In this document: positions 23,301-35,013 of the stretch, piece after piece
Layout: each line of letters opens with the position of its first letter
Position numbering within the stretch: position 1 is the first letter of the stretch
Assembly (NCBI GenBank): GCA_020746835.1
Contig: JAGPNK010000012.1
Span: 744,001 to 808,000 of the forward strand
Reading direction: 5' to 3'
Source: Stachybotrys elegans
Lineage: Eukaryota > Ascomycota > Sordariomycetes > Hypocreales > Stachybotryaceae
DNA length: 64,000 nucleotides
Translations under genes and position numbers: made by a program
The notes under the pieces: generated by a model
The model's input: the letters and a program-made list of their open reading frames with translations, nothing else
What the model was told of the DNA's origin: nothing
Database searches by the model: none

Positions 23301-25190
23301 ATGGGCTCTGTAAACCCTCCCATCAAAGATGGCTGGCAGGCCGTCGTGGCTAGAAAGCTCGCCCAACAGAAGGATGCCATTCAAGCATTCGCCAGTTCCA
23401 ACACACATACCGAAGAGCCACTTGCCGGTGTTACCAATATCAGCGATGTGACGGAACTTGTTCGCAAATACGCAGAGAAAAGTTTTACATGCGAGCAAGT
23501 CATCAAGACGTACATATCAACGTAAATTACATTGCGAACTTATCAGGAAGATAAAGACTGATTCAGAGTTAGAGCGATCGAGGCTCACAACGAGGCAAGA
23601 ATTTACTTGGCCAGTCTATTATGGTCTGAACTAACGTATCATAGACGAATTGGTAACATAGTAAACGCGATGATGGTTGGTATTTACAACTGACGAAGAG
23701 AAGCTTCACAGAAATCTTTTTCTGCGATGCAATCGCTGATGCTATTCAGCTAGACCAGTACATGGCCAAAGAGGGCAAGCCAAAGGGGCCTCTCCATGGC
23801 GTGCCCATCACACTCAAAGACCAGTTCAACGTGGCTGGTTACGACACAACACTGGGATACACCGGCAGAGCATTCAAGCCGGCTACTGACGACGCAGTTT
23901 TGGTCAAAATGCTGCGCAGCTTGGGTGCCGTCATCATAGCCAAGACCAACCTGCCCCAAAGCATCTTGGTAGGCACATTCCATGATCGTACATTACCTCT
24001 GTTCATCCTGTTAACTGCAATGGGCTCACACAGTGGGTTGAGACTGAGAACCCTCTCTGGGGTTTGACTACAAACCCTATGAGTTCAAGATACACGCCAG
24101 GGGGCTCAACTGGTGGAGAGGCTGCTTTGCTCTTCATGCAAGGCAGCATGTTAGGCTGGGGTACGGACATTGGCGGAAGCATACGCTCGCCGTCTCATAT
24201 GATGGGCCTGTACGGCTTAAAACCTAGTGTGAGTCGAATTGCAGTGATATTGGCAGGGTTCGTGTACTCACTATGGTTTAGAGCAGTAGACTGCCTTACA
24301 CCGGGGTTCCTGTTTCAACCGAGGGCCAGGAACACGTCCCGTCATCGATCGGACCTCTGGCACGTTCTTTACCTACCATTGTTGAAACTATGAAGGCCCT
24401 CATCAGCCTAGAACCATGGGCACTAGATTGTCGCTGCGTTCCGATCCCCTGGAGGGAGCCCATTTACAAGAGCGTCCAAGAACAAAAACTCACCATCGGA
24501 CTGCTTCTTGACGATGGCGTTGTCCGACCTCATCCGCCCATCATCCGGGCCATTCAGGATGCGGCTTCGGCCCTCGAGAAGCTCGGCCACGAGATTGTGC
24601 CCTGGACAGACGATCTTCACGCCGAGTGCATCGAAGTCATGGACATGTTCTATACGGCGGATGGAGGTGAGGATATTCGGCGTGATGTAGAGGCTGGCGG
24701 TGAACCTTTTATCCCTCACGTGGAAAAGCTGGTCAACCGTGGCAGTCCCATATCCGTCTACGAGTACTGGCAGCTCAACAAGCGCAAGAAAAACTTGCAG
24801 CAAGCCTACCTGAACAAGTGGAACGGAACCAAGTCGCCCACCACACAGCGAACAGTTGACGTGATTATTATGCCGACTATGCCACATGCATCCGTGCCGC
24901 ATCAGACTTCCCGCTGGGTTGGATACACGAAAGTGTGGAATTTCTTAGACTACACAGCCTTGACAATTCCCGCAGGTCGCGTGGAGATGAAAGACTGCGA
25001 CGCTCGTTGGGATCATGCGGCTAGGAACGACATTGACGCATGGAACGCCAAGGTCTGGGCTGACAATAAGCAGGAGATGGCAGGCCTGGGTCTTCCTGTT
25101 AGTGTCCAAATTGTGGGAAGGAATCTCGAGGAGGAAAAGGTTCTAGCCGTAGGCAGCATTCTGGATAGGGTGTGCCAGGAAACTAGATAG
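23301..25190 (+). CDS. amidase (amidase-signature family)
   Basis: Amidase-signature serine hydrolase of 541 residues that converts amides to acids and ammonia. Exons: 23301-23521, 23567-23594, 23645-23652, 23704-23968, 24034-24228, 24282-25190. The catalytic Ser-cisSer-Lys triad is present: Lys124 in ITLKDQF, cis-Ser199 in PGGSTGGE and nucleophile Ser223 in GTDIGGSIRSP. The domain PLHGVPITLKD and NLPQSILWVETENPLWGL also fit fungal acetamidase-type enzymes. The second intron (23595-23644) starts with GC instead of GT, and the following exon has only eight bases; with these, AHNETNCFTEIFF reads as in relatives. No signal peptide is seen, so it is probably cytosolic. It is divergent from the CYP53-like gene. 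Confidence 0.85.
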
Positions 25191-25350
25191 ACACGGATTG
25201 GATTGGTAGACAAGTTTCGGCATTCATAGTTAGGTTAGTCATGCAGGCAAGAGGACATTAGATCGATAACCTTTATTGCTTTATTGCGTCGAACACGCCT
25301 AATTGTTTTCCGGCCTTCGATTCTCCCACTTTTGTTAATGTCCGAAGGCT

Positions 25351-26152
25351 TCAGATGGAGTATTTCATCCACCTGTCCAATTCTGGAGTCCAGTTGCGGA
25401 CAGGATCATTGAGTCCCAGCGCAATACCATGCGCAGCGTCCGGAAGAATGAGGGTCTGGAATGGCCGATTGTGCGCCACCATTGCCTGGATGAAGAGAAG
25501 TGCATTTTCAACAGGCACGGTGGCATCGTTTGCGGAGTGATATATGAATGTAGGCGGCGTGGAGTTGGAAACCGCCTTCTCAGCAGACATGAGATCTACC
25601 AACTCTGCAGACGGGCTGTTTCCGAGCAAGTTGACTCTTGACCCGTTGTGCGTATACTGCGAATCCATGGTAATGACCGGGTAAGTGAGAATACCAAAGT
25701 CAAGATCGGCCTTTGGGTTCGTCAAGGTTATGGCGGCGAGGTGGCCTCCAGCTGAATAACCCCAAATGCCGAGTTTATCCACGCTGTTGAGACTACGGAT
25801 ATACTCAACCGCCTCCATTGCTTCATCCAGAGGGACCGGATACAGTGGGGTAGGCGCAGTGCTCGCCGTCGAGTAATTCAGAACCCAGGCATCATAGCCG
25901 TGCGAGTTGAGGTAAAGAGTCGAATTGGAACCTTCTCGATCCAGTGATACAACACTGTAGGCTCCCCCGGGAACGACGAGTACGCCGATCCCACTGCCGT
26001 TGTTATTCTCTGCAGGATAAAATGCCAGCTGTAAGGGTTGTCAGTTTGGCCAAGACCATCAATGTACAGGAATCGACTAAACAAACATTGGAAGGTATGC
26101 TGGCTGCTAGAGGAAGCAACACCGAGGATATCAAGAACCGAAGAACCTGCAT
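25351..26152 (-). CDS. secreted alpha/beta hydrolase (esterase)
   Basis: Secreted esterase of 247 residues from exons 26152-26087 and 26028-25351. The first exon is almost exactly the signal peptide (MQVLRFLISSVLLPLAAS). The triad is visible: Ser114 in GYSAGG, Asp190 in NDATVP and His222 in DAAHGI; VVPGGAYSVVS forms the oxyanion-hole strand. The compact layout resembles the BD-FAE/acetylxylan-esterase type of alpha/beta hydrolases, so a polysaccharide side-chain ester is a plausible substrate. The intron has a canonical CTGAC branch site. Its start is divergent from the AA9 gene across 1.9 kb. Family confident, substrate inferred. Confidence 0.85.
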
Positions 26153-28030
26153 GTTGACGAATGAAGTGGTTGAAGTCGTGAAGAAAGATCGCACAAAGTT
26201 GAGCTTGACGCAAGGGATTGCCGCAGGTCGAAACCATGCTGTCGTCATTTATTCCATGGTTCACGTCGGCTTCTTGGATGGTTCCCCGCACTGAATACAC
26301 GGCTATGCAGCTTGGTTGAGGGGAAGCCCGGCAGTTCTCAGAACGTCATCACTCGCCGGGTATTAGCCCGAGGTTGAAGATGGGGTATTGAAGGCTTGTA
26401 AAGGCTGGGGAAATTTGTTGAGGATTCCATTGTTGTTGACTTGTACGGTAAGGTCTATACAGGTGGTCTTCGGGTTTGCGCCGAGCGAACCTGGTTCATC
26501 GAGAGCGCCTTTCAACCTTTTCGTTTAAGCAGACTACATAAAAGCATACTTATCTTTACATTCTGGCACTTTGAACAAGGCAAGATTTAGTCTACCTAGG
26601 GCTTCAAGACTTTAGCCATTGTATCTTATGTGGAAGGAAAAGAGTTTAGAAACGACGCCTGCGTCAACTCAGCAATAGCATGCCTTGGCTGCTCAGGTGT
26701 CCTCGAGTACTGGAAATGGCTTCTAGTTATTCTTCCTGCGGAGTGACGTGAGTTAATACAGAAATGAACATAAGCCGAGAGATGCCGTGTCGATGAACAG
26801 GCGATCCATACGTCGTTCATTTAGTACAAAAGAGGAGCGACTGAAGAACGTACTTTTGGCCATGAGGGTATTGTGCTAATACCCAACATCCTAGACCTAG
26901 TTTCGTCAGGATACATCATGAGTTTTATGAAGCGGAGTTTCCGGTGTTCGGTCCAAACCATTGTTGACTGAAGCGCCTGGGACTATGTGTCGCTTTTCGG
27001 TGACAAAAAGAAGAGCTGGCCGACCCGTGCTTGATGAGAGGTTGGGTGTTATGACGCAGCCTTTCCTGTCCGTTTCTGTTGTCGGAACGAGATCCCCCTG
27101 GTTGGCTATGTAACCCAAGGTTTTGCAAACAAATATGAAGAGAGTGAACGAAATTCTCGGCGTCTTGGAGCTGAGATACCGTAAATGAGGTAGAGCTTGG
27201 TGTAACATGCATTATTTGGTACGATACTCAGGCTAAATCACAATGACATTGCCGTCGGTAGTACAGCAGCGTGGAATGCTGGTATCTGCCTGCATGCATG
27301 GGCAGAGCGACACCAGATTTAGATTTTAAGGTTGTTTGATTGCAATCTTTGGCAATTTGTTCGATCGATCGTGCATTTGCTAGATGATATCATCTAGCAT
27401 ATCCAAACGATTTGCTTCGTCCAAGCTTACATGCAGCCACGTGCAGGGTGTTGATTTCCAGCCGCTATCAGCGCTCTATTTGGATGATGCAGAGCGTAAA
27501 GGCAGAAAGACAACCTAAAAGGGGAATGAAATCGCGGTCCGCCATGCCGGAGGGTTACGCTGGCCACGTCTGGGTCCCGAGTTAATATAAAAAGCCCGGG
27601 GCTCGGAGGCACAGGGTCCGCATGCGACCCAAGGCAGCGAATCCCGCGACTTGCTGCCATTTGCCACGGCCTGGAATACCGCGAGGCTGCTCAATGCAGA
27701 AATTCGGATAATGTGTCGCCGGACGGGCAGGCCTTGGCGGGAAAGGCATTGGCTGTCTGCTGGGCGACATAGGGGCTTCCAAGAAGTGCACGAGGATGAC
27801 CTCTAGGGCCAACGGCGAGCTCATCCGCAATCAGACGTACACGAGGACAACAGATGGATCAATGGACGATCTTGATCCGAGGCGTGGGGGGGCCAGGGAG
27901 GTCCAGGGAGTAGTATATCTATGGAGGCCGCCCGGCGAGGTGCTGATCATCTCGATATTCAGCAACAAGGTTATTAACAATCATTCAGACTTTGTCGATC
28001 TCACCTATATCCATCGCCCCCTTGTCCACC
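26153..28030. other. divergent intergenic region of esterase and AA9 genes
   Basis: 1.9 kb between divergent start codons of two secreted carbohydrate-active candidates. It contains a perfect 22-base palindrome (27378-27399), two SYGGRG-type motifs as bound by CreA (27596-27601 and 27894-27899) and TATA-like sequences near 27584 and 27914. No gene was recognised. Confidence 0.5.
27378..27399. repeat. perfect 22-base palindrome
   Basis: Half-site TGCTAGATGAT is followed immediately by its exact reverse complement, with no spacer. It sits about 630 bases upstream of the AA9 start. It could be a dimer binding site or a cruciform; no known factor is assigned. Confidence 0.8.
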
Positions 28031-28747
28031 ATGAAGGTCCTCGGTGCCCTCCTCGCGGCCAGCGTCGCCAGCGCCCACACCATCTTCTCCTCTCTCGAGG
28101 TCAACGGCCGCAACTTCGGCGTCGGCAACGGCGTTCGCGTTCCTTCGTACAACGGCCCCATTGAGGACGTCACGTCCAACTCGATCGCCTGCAACGGCGC
28201 TCCCAACCCCACGTCGCCCACCAGCACCATCATTGACGTGCAGGCGGGCAGCAATGTGACGGCCATTTGGCGGTACATGCTCAGCAGCACTGGCAGTGCG
28301 CCCAACGACATTATGGACTCTACCCACAAGGGCCCCATCTCTGCGTACCTGAAGAAGGTCGACAACGCTGCCACCGACTCTGGTGTTGGCGGTGGCTGGT
28401 TCAAGATCCAGGAGTACGGTCTTGACTCGAGCGGCGTGTGGGGAACCGAGCGCGTCATCAACGGCCAGGGCCGCCACGATATCCGCATCCCCCAGTGCAT
28501 TGCGCCTGGCCAGTACCTCCTCCGTGCTGAGATGCTTGCTCTGCACGCTGCCGGCAACTACCCCGGTGCTCAGTTCTACCAGGAGTGCGCCCAGATCAAC
28601 GTCATTGGCGGAACCGGAGCCAGGACTCCTTCCACTGTCAGCCTGCCCGGCGCCTACAGTGGCTCTCACCCCGGTGTGAGAATCAGCATCTACTGGCCTC
28701 CGGTCACCAACTACCAGGTTCCGGGCCCTGCCGTCTTCACCTGCTAG
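28031..28747 (+). CDS. AA9 lytic polysaccharide monooxygenase
   Basis: Secreted copper enzyme of 238 residues that oxidatively cleaves cellulose or related glucans. Single exon. The signal peptide of 15 residues ([15 protein letters not shown]) places His16 as mature N-terminal residue of the histidine brace. The second brace residue is His99 in STHKGP, the axial Tyr183 lies in AQFYQE, and the second-sphere His172 and Gln181 are in place. Cys pairs are as expected and no carbohydrate-binding module follows. The start is chosen at 28031 because it gives the correct mature His. It is divergent from a secreted esterase, with possible CreA sites upstream, consistent with carbon repression. Confidence 0.95.
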   Translation: MKVLGALLAASVASAHTIFSSLEVNGRNFGVGNGVRVPSYNGPIEDVTSNSIACNGAPNPTSPTSTIIDVQAGSNVTAIWRYMLSSTGSAPNDIMDSTHKGPISAYLKKVDNAATDSGVGGGWFKIQEYGLDSSGVWGTERVINGQGRHDIRIPQCIAPGQYLLRAEMLALHAAGNYPGAQFYQECAQINVIGGTGARTPSTVSLPGAYSGSHPGVRISIYWPPVTNYQVPGPAVFTC

Positions 28748-29061
28748 AGGGATTTTGGGAGGTGATGAGAAGTGTACAAAGTTAGCAGGGGCCATCGCCG
28801 AGTATATATCATTCTATGTAGGGCATCCTACGGAGCACACATACACCAGACTCTTTTATGTCAATAGTTGGTAGAACTAGATCTGTGAATAGATTCTGAT
28901 TAAGGTTCTACTCAAACGCAAATTATGACCAAGATGTGAGATCTTAGATGGCTGTCAAATGCTTTACCAATTTTCTCTTGCAGCGTGAGAGCACATCTAT
29001 ATACTGATTTTACCAACGCCACAGTATGCGCCACACCTTCGGATGAAGATGTGGTGATGAG
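28748..29061. other. intergenic region
   Basis: 314 bases between the AA9 stop codon and the tRNA; presumably the AA9 3' untranslated region. Nothing else seen. Confidence 0.5.
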
Positions 29062-29160
29062 GGGCGCATGGTTTAGTGGTATAATACTCCCTTAGCATGT
29101 TTCGAGCAGTCGAATCAACTAATTTGGGAGTGGTCCTGGGTTCGATTCCCAGTGTGTCCA
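29062..29160 (+). tRNA. tRNA-Ala (AGC) with intron
   Basis: The cloverleaf folds: acceptor GGGCGCA pairs with TGTGTCC (two G-U pairs) and the discriminator is A. The D arm contains GGTTTAGTGGTATAAT, the anticodon stem is CTCCC/GGGAG, and the T arm is CTGGG-TTCGATT-CCCAG. The loop TTAGCA places anticodon AGC, followed by an intron of about 27 bases at the canonical position after base 37. Mature length is about 72 bases before CCA addition. The A box overlaps the D arm and the B box is GGTTCGATTCC. Confidence 0.92.
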
Positions 29161-29167
29161 TCTTTTT
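29161..29167 (+). terminator. RNA polymerase III terminator
   Basis: A run of five T residues (TCTTTTT) directly follows the tRNA discriminator base, as expected for polymerase III termination. Confidence 0.75.
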
Positions 29168-29498
29168 GCCAATTTCCCAGGGGATGTTTTATCTCCTCCG
29201 TCCCAAGTGCTCCGTATCCGTAGTCCGTCCATTGTCTGCAGAAAAGGGGTTCGTGATGATGCATCCTGTCCAATCACACGACAGCAGCGGAGCCGCTCCA
29301 TGTTTCACCAATATGTCGGAGGGATCCACTGCAATTCTAATTTTTGGGACTCGATTCCCAATTCCTCTCTTCCAATGACGCACGCCTTGCTTCTGAAGCC
29401 AGCGAACCCGACACCGCATGTCTGCAATCAACGTGATTCGGCCCCGGATGACAGCGAGGCACCAAGCATGACGAGAGCCAGACAGCAGCCTAGAGACA
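29168..29498. other. intergenic region
   Basis: About 330 bases between the tRNA terminator and the next start codon. No element was recognised. Confidence 0.5.
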
Positions 29499-30290
29499 AT
29501 GCCATCTACCATTCCCTCCCACCGTCACAGTCCCTCGTTCGACAGGCTCCTCGCCCAGCTCGACGATAACCAAGTACACCTGCTGTTGACGGAATTGAAC
29601 AACTCGCACCATGTCCACATACCCGTCGCAGAGGCAGTCGACTTCTACGAGAAACCCCGTAGCCCCCGTCGATGGCATCCGAAACGCGTCGCCTCTTCAC
29701 CCTCGCTGAACTCGTCACGTCGAGACGCTAATCCACGACTACTAAACGATTCTCCGCCTCCGCCTGTGCCTCGTCTCCCCGACACGATACCGCCATTGCC
29801 TATCGGGGAGCCACTTTCTCCCCTCTCGCCCAGAGCTCCACGCAGCAATAGCTATGTGAATGCCGTTCCTCCGAGGAGCAAGCGCATCTCCTCGGCGCCG
29901 TTTAGGGAGCCACAACACGACATGACCACCGAAGACGAGCCCACTTGGGAGGAGACGATGCCTGGTCAAACAACGCCCGCGACCAGCCGAGCATACAAGC
30001 GCATCAGCCGCCCTCTGTTATCGCCTCAACGTCAAGACCTGGAAGCCCTCCTAGCGGTATACCTTTCGGAGAAGGAAGACGCAGCAGCCAGGCGGAGAAA
30101 GTCCACCCCTTTGCTCAGAAGTCCACGGTCGATGGTACACCTACAACCACGTGAAGACCGCTACAGGCCGGTTGATATACTAGAGCCGATCGTGGGAGAT
30201 ATACTCGAGGATGGGCCGATATCTTCGTTGCAAGGGACGCTGATGAGGAGCATGACAAATATAGACACCTTCTGTACAGGGCTGCATTGA
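29499..30290 (+). CDS. Pro/Ser/Arg-rich protein of unknown function
   Basis: I do not recognise a family. A single open frame encodes 263 residues without signal peptide or membrane segment. The N-terminus (SFDRLLAQLDDNQVHLLLTEL) looks helical; residues about 50-130 are rich in proline, serine and arginine with repeated P-L-S-P type motifs; and the C-terminal part (QDLEALLAVYLSEKEDAAARRRK) is again helical and charged. The composition suggests a largely disordered cytosolic or nuclear protein with possible phosphorylation sites. Support comes from open-frame length and the ordered ends; no homologue is recalled. Confidence 0.65.
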   Translation: MPSTIPSHRHSPSFDRLLAQLDDNQVHLLLTELNNSHHVHIPVAEAVDFYEKPRSPRRWHPKRVASSPSLNSSRRDANPRLLNDSPPPPVPRLPDTIPPLPIGEPLSPLSPRAPRSNSYVNAVPPRSKRISSAPFREPQHDMTTEDEPTWEETMPGQTTPATSRAYKRISRPLLSPQRQDLEALLAVYLSEKEDAAARRRKSTPLLRSPRSMVHLQPREDRYRPVDILEPIVGDILEDGPISSLQGTLMRSMTNIDTFCTGLH

Positions 30291-32520
30291 ACGTAGAGGA
30301 ACACAGTGCCTGCCTATTCATGCCCTAGACTGTTGAGTTGATCTCAGCATCCTGGCGGCGAGCAATGGCTGTTCTGTCTAGGTGTAGCTCTTGATTGAGG
30401 TGATGACGCAGCCATCGAAGATGTAATTTTGGAGGGTGAAATGGGTAAGCAGGCCCTATGTAAGCTAAGCATGAGGATTTGCCTCGTATCGCCAGCATGG
30501 ATCATGGATCCAAAGGCGATAGGGCCAGACAACTTGTACAACATGCATCACCTTCGATCACACCTGTAGGATACTACATGACGGATGTTGTGCAAGACAG
30601 CGACTGTCACGCACGCGATGGAGAATGCAAGCCGCCAAGGCCATTGTAGTCATTATAGCGGAGCAGAGAAGAGAGTGAAACATGCCACCGCTGGAGGTCC
30701 GTTGGGTTCCATATTTATATATTCCGTCGCCGGGCAGCCCTGGCGTTTTCAAGATTAATAGACATTACCCACGTGAATAAATGAAGAGGCGGAAGGATAC
30801 CATTGGAATTGCTATACTATTCTGATCAAGCAGCCAAGCCTCTAGTGTACAAGGGTGTTTGGCGAGCAGAATGTTCAGCTTCATACGGAAGCGCAGATTG
30901 GATTATTCTCCATTGACAACTAATGGTAGCCAGATTGTAGTCCCTGCAAGTCTTGTCGACTGACTATGAATTTGCTTCGTGAGCGCAAGCGTATCGCGAC
31001 TTTGATCTGATCTCCTGGGCGATTGCCTTGGTGAGCTCGATAAAGAACCTGGTGCAGTTGTCAATACTGTCAACTACCCTGCACTCTGGAAAGTCTAGAA
31101 AGCACCATCTCATCTATGTGTAAAGCGCGAGATTCACAAAACTAGACGACTAGACTTTATGAATCACATCGATGAATGGGATCCTGTAGATCGTCAGTTA
31201 GTTGGCAACAAACGTAGCCGTTGGCATCGTATTATCGACCCCTGGAGACGCTGTTATCAATTATCCGATGCCTCCCCATGTTAGCCCCTCCAAGGAATAA
31301 TAAGGTATTCCCCAGGCGGGATATTTTGCCGAAACCAGGCTTGACTCATTTTTACTTCTGACACCTTTCCACTGCCGCCTGGCCGTATGCAATTGCCCGG
31401 CCCGCATCCAGCAAGGGCCAGCCGATGACGAAGTGTGGAGTTGAGAGACCAACGTCAAGGCTCACAATGCCGAGTATGAGTGGAAGAGTGGCGGTGGTGA
31501 TGGTGTCTAGGACATATCCATCAGGATAAATTTGAGCCAGAATTATGTACTATTCTCGACATTAAATACGGGCGCGGGGATGGCGATAAGGGGGGGCTTC
31601 GGGTGGAAAATCAACATGCCTCAAACGGCAACATTCGTGTCAAAATTCACCGCACCGTTGATCGTTCCGTTATTGAGCACCGCTGTGCTGACTTTCCTGC
31701 CAAACAAAGTCGAGTGCCCAGCATATCAGCTTACTTAATGCATTTGATTGCCAAGTCAGACCGACTCACAAGATGCCGTTTCCTGGATACGGAGGATTCT
31801 TGTTGGCAGGATGGCAGTGACGCGTCAGACGACAATGGGGAGATAGGGCTGGCAATCTTGGCGCCATAATAGCCAGCATATTCCGGGGAGCAAGTCGATC
31901 CCGCCATCTCCGACGTGGATGTAAATCCGATCGACACGCGAATCACCGTAGCCCAACGGCCCCCTCATACTGTCTCAGCCGCATGGCATGTTACCATGAA
32001 TATAATAATGTGGTAGGGTAGTCGGATTTAGTCACCTGATTGTCGACGGATTTATCCATCCCACCCTTGCGAGAGCGGCTTCGGGCACAAGGATCCACGG
32101 TTCAATGCCGTGGCTCTCAACATGGCATCATTACTCGGGTTCGGCCCTAACTATGCTGCTTTCCGACACCTTTCAGCCTGACAAGACATGGCGTAAGCAC
32201 CTTTTTCTGCCGGACGAATCCCTGCGTCGACGCCCTGTAGTGGGATTACCCGACAGGTGAACCGATGAATCGTGGCGCATACAACCGCGGCGTGGCAGAT
32301 AACGGCGAGATGGCGACCGACGTCGCATTCGCTTACTTCTGCGAATCAGTTACCACCTTGGTGTACCAAGGTTCAGATGTTCCATGCAGCCACATTTCCC
32401 ATCGGCGTATTTTCAGACATAAATGAATGTTGGTTCTCGTCGGGTCAACAATCGATATCAATTTGTATACACCCAGCAATCAGCACATCTTATCTCTTGG
32501 CCAACACTTGAGACAATAAG
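30291..32520. other. 2.2 kb stretch without a supported gene
   Basis: Only short open frames without family motifs are present on either strand. The right end presumably carries the promoter of the P450 gene at 32521. No tRNA, tandem repeat or inverted repeat of note was seen. Confidence 0.55.
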
Positions 32521-34261
32521 ATGAACAACAGCGATACTTTGAGCGGGGGAGCCGACTCTACCCTCGCAGGATGGGGGTCCGAGTCCCGCCTCGCCGTCTA
32601 CTTCCTGACGGGGCTGCTCCTCATCCCCCTCATCCAGGTGATATCCGCGCAGGTTTTCGGCATCAAGGCACAGGCTGTTGGCCATCGGTTCTTCCTTGAG
32701 CCGCAATGGCTGGTACGACTGCGTTACATCAAGGGAAGCGCTCCCATGATCAATTACGGCTACGAGAAGGTATGGAGCGACTGGAGCCAAGTTATCCGCC
32801 GTGCTAACATGAGCCGCAGTTTAAGGAAGGCATGTTCAAGGTCCGTCGACAAGACGGTGACCTATTGGTCATCTCGCAGAAATATGTCGACCAGCTTCGC
32901 AGCCTGCCCGAGAAGCAGCTCAGCAGCACGTGGGCGCACTGCAGAAACCTCCACGGGCCCTACACCACCATGGATGCCATCAAGGAGAGCACTCTGCACA
33001 TCCGGGTGATCCAGCAGAAGCTGACGCCCAACCTGGCCTCGCACATTCCTGTCATGGAGGAGGAGCTCAAGTTTGCTCTGGAAGCCGAGCTCCCCAAGTG
33101 TGACGGTGAGTAACGCGCCCTGTCGCCATCCCGCGGAACAAGGCTAAACGAGAACCGTCGTCGCTTAGATGAATGGGTGAGCATCCCGCTGTACGAAAAG
33201 CTCGTCGCCATCATCACGCGCATGTCGAACCGCATCTTTGTCGGGGACATTTGCCGCAACGACGAATGGAACAAGGCCAGCATCCACTACGCCGAGGATA
33301 TCGGCATGACGACGATGCTTCTGCGCATGGTGCCCGCCTTCACGCACCCCGTCGCGGCCCTGATGCTGCCCTCGTACTGGCGCATCCGCAAGCACCAAGC
33401 GACCGCCGAGAGGCTTCTTGGCCCCGTCATCCGCGAGCGCCAGGCCCGGGGCAAGGAAGAGGTCGGGACCCCGGACCTGCTGCAGTACATGATGAACCTG
33501 GCGACGCCTGAGGAGCAGGACCCCGACTTCCTGGCCCGCAGGCAGCTGCTCGTCAGCTTTGGCGCTCTCCACACGACGGCCATGGCGGGCACGCACACGT
33601 TGTACGACCTCGTCGCCCACCCGGAGTACATGGAGCCTTTGCGGGAGGAGATCAAGGCGGCCTGTGAGGGACAGGACAAGCTTTCGAACCAGGCGATACT
33701 GCAGCTTGTCAAGTTTGACAGTTTCATGAAGGAGTCTCAGCGCCACAACCCTCCCAGCCTTTGTAAGTTTGACAGCCATGACGAGTGTCTTGAACCTTGA
33801 TGCTGACACGCGGGATCCTTGTAGTGGGCTTCCACCGCTATGTACGAGGCAACCCCCTCAAGCTGTCCGACGGCACCGTCCTCCCCGTGGGAACGCACTT
33901 CGCCATGGCTTCCGACGCCGTGCTGCACGACACGAGCAAGCTCCCCGGCGGCGGCGACCCCTACGACTTTGACGGCTTCCGCTACTCGCGCCTCCGCGAG
34001 GACCCGGAGAACCAGAACCGCTACCTCTTCGCGCAGACGGACAACAACCACCTGCACTTTGGACACGGCCGATGCGCCTGCCCCGGCCGCTTCCTGACGA
34101 GCGTCGAGCTCAAGGTCCTGTTTGTCTACCTGCTGAGCCGCTACGACTTCAAGTACCCCGAGGGCGAGGGGAGGCCGGAGAACCTGGTGGCCGAGGAGTC
34201 GCGTTTGCCTCATCAGACGGCGAGGGTGTTTATCAGGCGGAGAAAGGAGAGCATTGTGTAA
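32521..34261 (+). CDS. cytochrome P450 monooxygenase (ent-kaurene-oxidase-like group)
   Basis: Membrane-anchored P450 of 521 residues; exons 32521-32769, 32820-33105, 33169-33762, 33825-34261. A hydrophobic anchor (AVYFLTGLLLIPLIQVIS) precedes the catalytic domain. Hallmarks are the I-helix GALHTTAMAGTHT, ExxR as MKESQRHNP, and the heme loop FGHGRCACPGRF with Cys462 (the second Cys of CAC). The PPSLLGFHRYV and FGHGRxACPGRF styles match fungal P450s related to ent-kaurene oxidase and CYP68/CYP503-type enzymes, which oxidise terpenoids or alkaloid intermediates. No biosynthetic backbone enzyme lies nearby, so the substrate is unknown. Confidence 0.92.
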
Positions 34262-35013
34262 AGTCTGATAAACAGGGGCTAGGAGTATGAAATGGAAGAA
34301 ATAATTCACATGTCCCGTAAGCTTAAAGCCACACCATGTGTTGCGATTGCTTGATAAGACTGCATCTATTTGGAATGTGAGCAGGTTCTCCCCACAAGTG
34401 ATCGCCCGCAAGCAAGCAGGATTCGGGGCATGGTTCCGAGAAGAGACGATAATTACCAGGTTTGACGTATATGCTGTTAGCGCAGCGCTTATCCATACGG
34501 AGCCAGATTCTCCGGAAGCTGCTCCATTCTTTGGCAGATGCGTGTCCAATATCCGGGCGTCGTCAGCAGGTGGAAGAAGCCGTCCACGGGAGGGCGCACG
34601 AGGAGCGACATATCGTGAAGCTGTTCCTCTTGACTACGGAATTTAGCCGCATGACGGCATGCTGGCCATAGAGCAATCGCGCACGTTGCACCTGTGTTCG
34701 CCCAAACCGACACCCCTGGCTCCGTGAGTGTCGCGGATCTACAGTCCCGCCCCCTCTCATTGTTCAGATCGGGGACCCAAGTCCCGCTTCCATGATTAAT
34801 TGTACCATGGATCTTTATCTGCCTCTGCCAGTGCTTCCTAGAGCCATATAAATGACACTGGTGGAAATAACCCGTGCCGGCTAAATCCCCTCTCAATTTA
34901 CCACGGTGTGCCGTCACCCGCGCATCGCTGCCGAGATATATAAGGTGTGCGGCAGCTTCCCTGGCCACGCCGTTTGTCCTCTGGCTGGTCAAGGGTTCGT
35001 CCTGCAAGCCACA
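34262..35013. other. intergenic region
   Basis: 752 bases between the P450 and the propeller gene. Apart from the TATA box near 34937 nothing was recognised. Confidence 0.5.
34937..34944 (+). promoter_or_regulatory. TATA box of the secreted lactonase-like gene
   Basis: TATATAAG, about 77 bases upstream of the start codon at 35014. Confidence 0.5.

Noticed and set aside
23567..23968. Amidase as a pseudogene
   Set aside because: A GC-AG intron plus an 8-base exon gives a fully conserved, stop-free protein.
28001..28795. Minus-strand open frame of 264 codons
   Set aside because: Antisense to the well-supported AA9 gene.
29062..29160. tRNA-Pro
   Set aside because: The acceptor and D arm resemble fungal tRNA-Pro, but the anticodon loop TTAGCA with the intron after position 37 gives AGC (Ala), and the discriminator is A.
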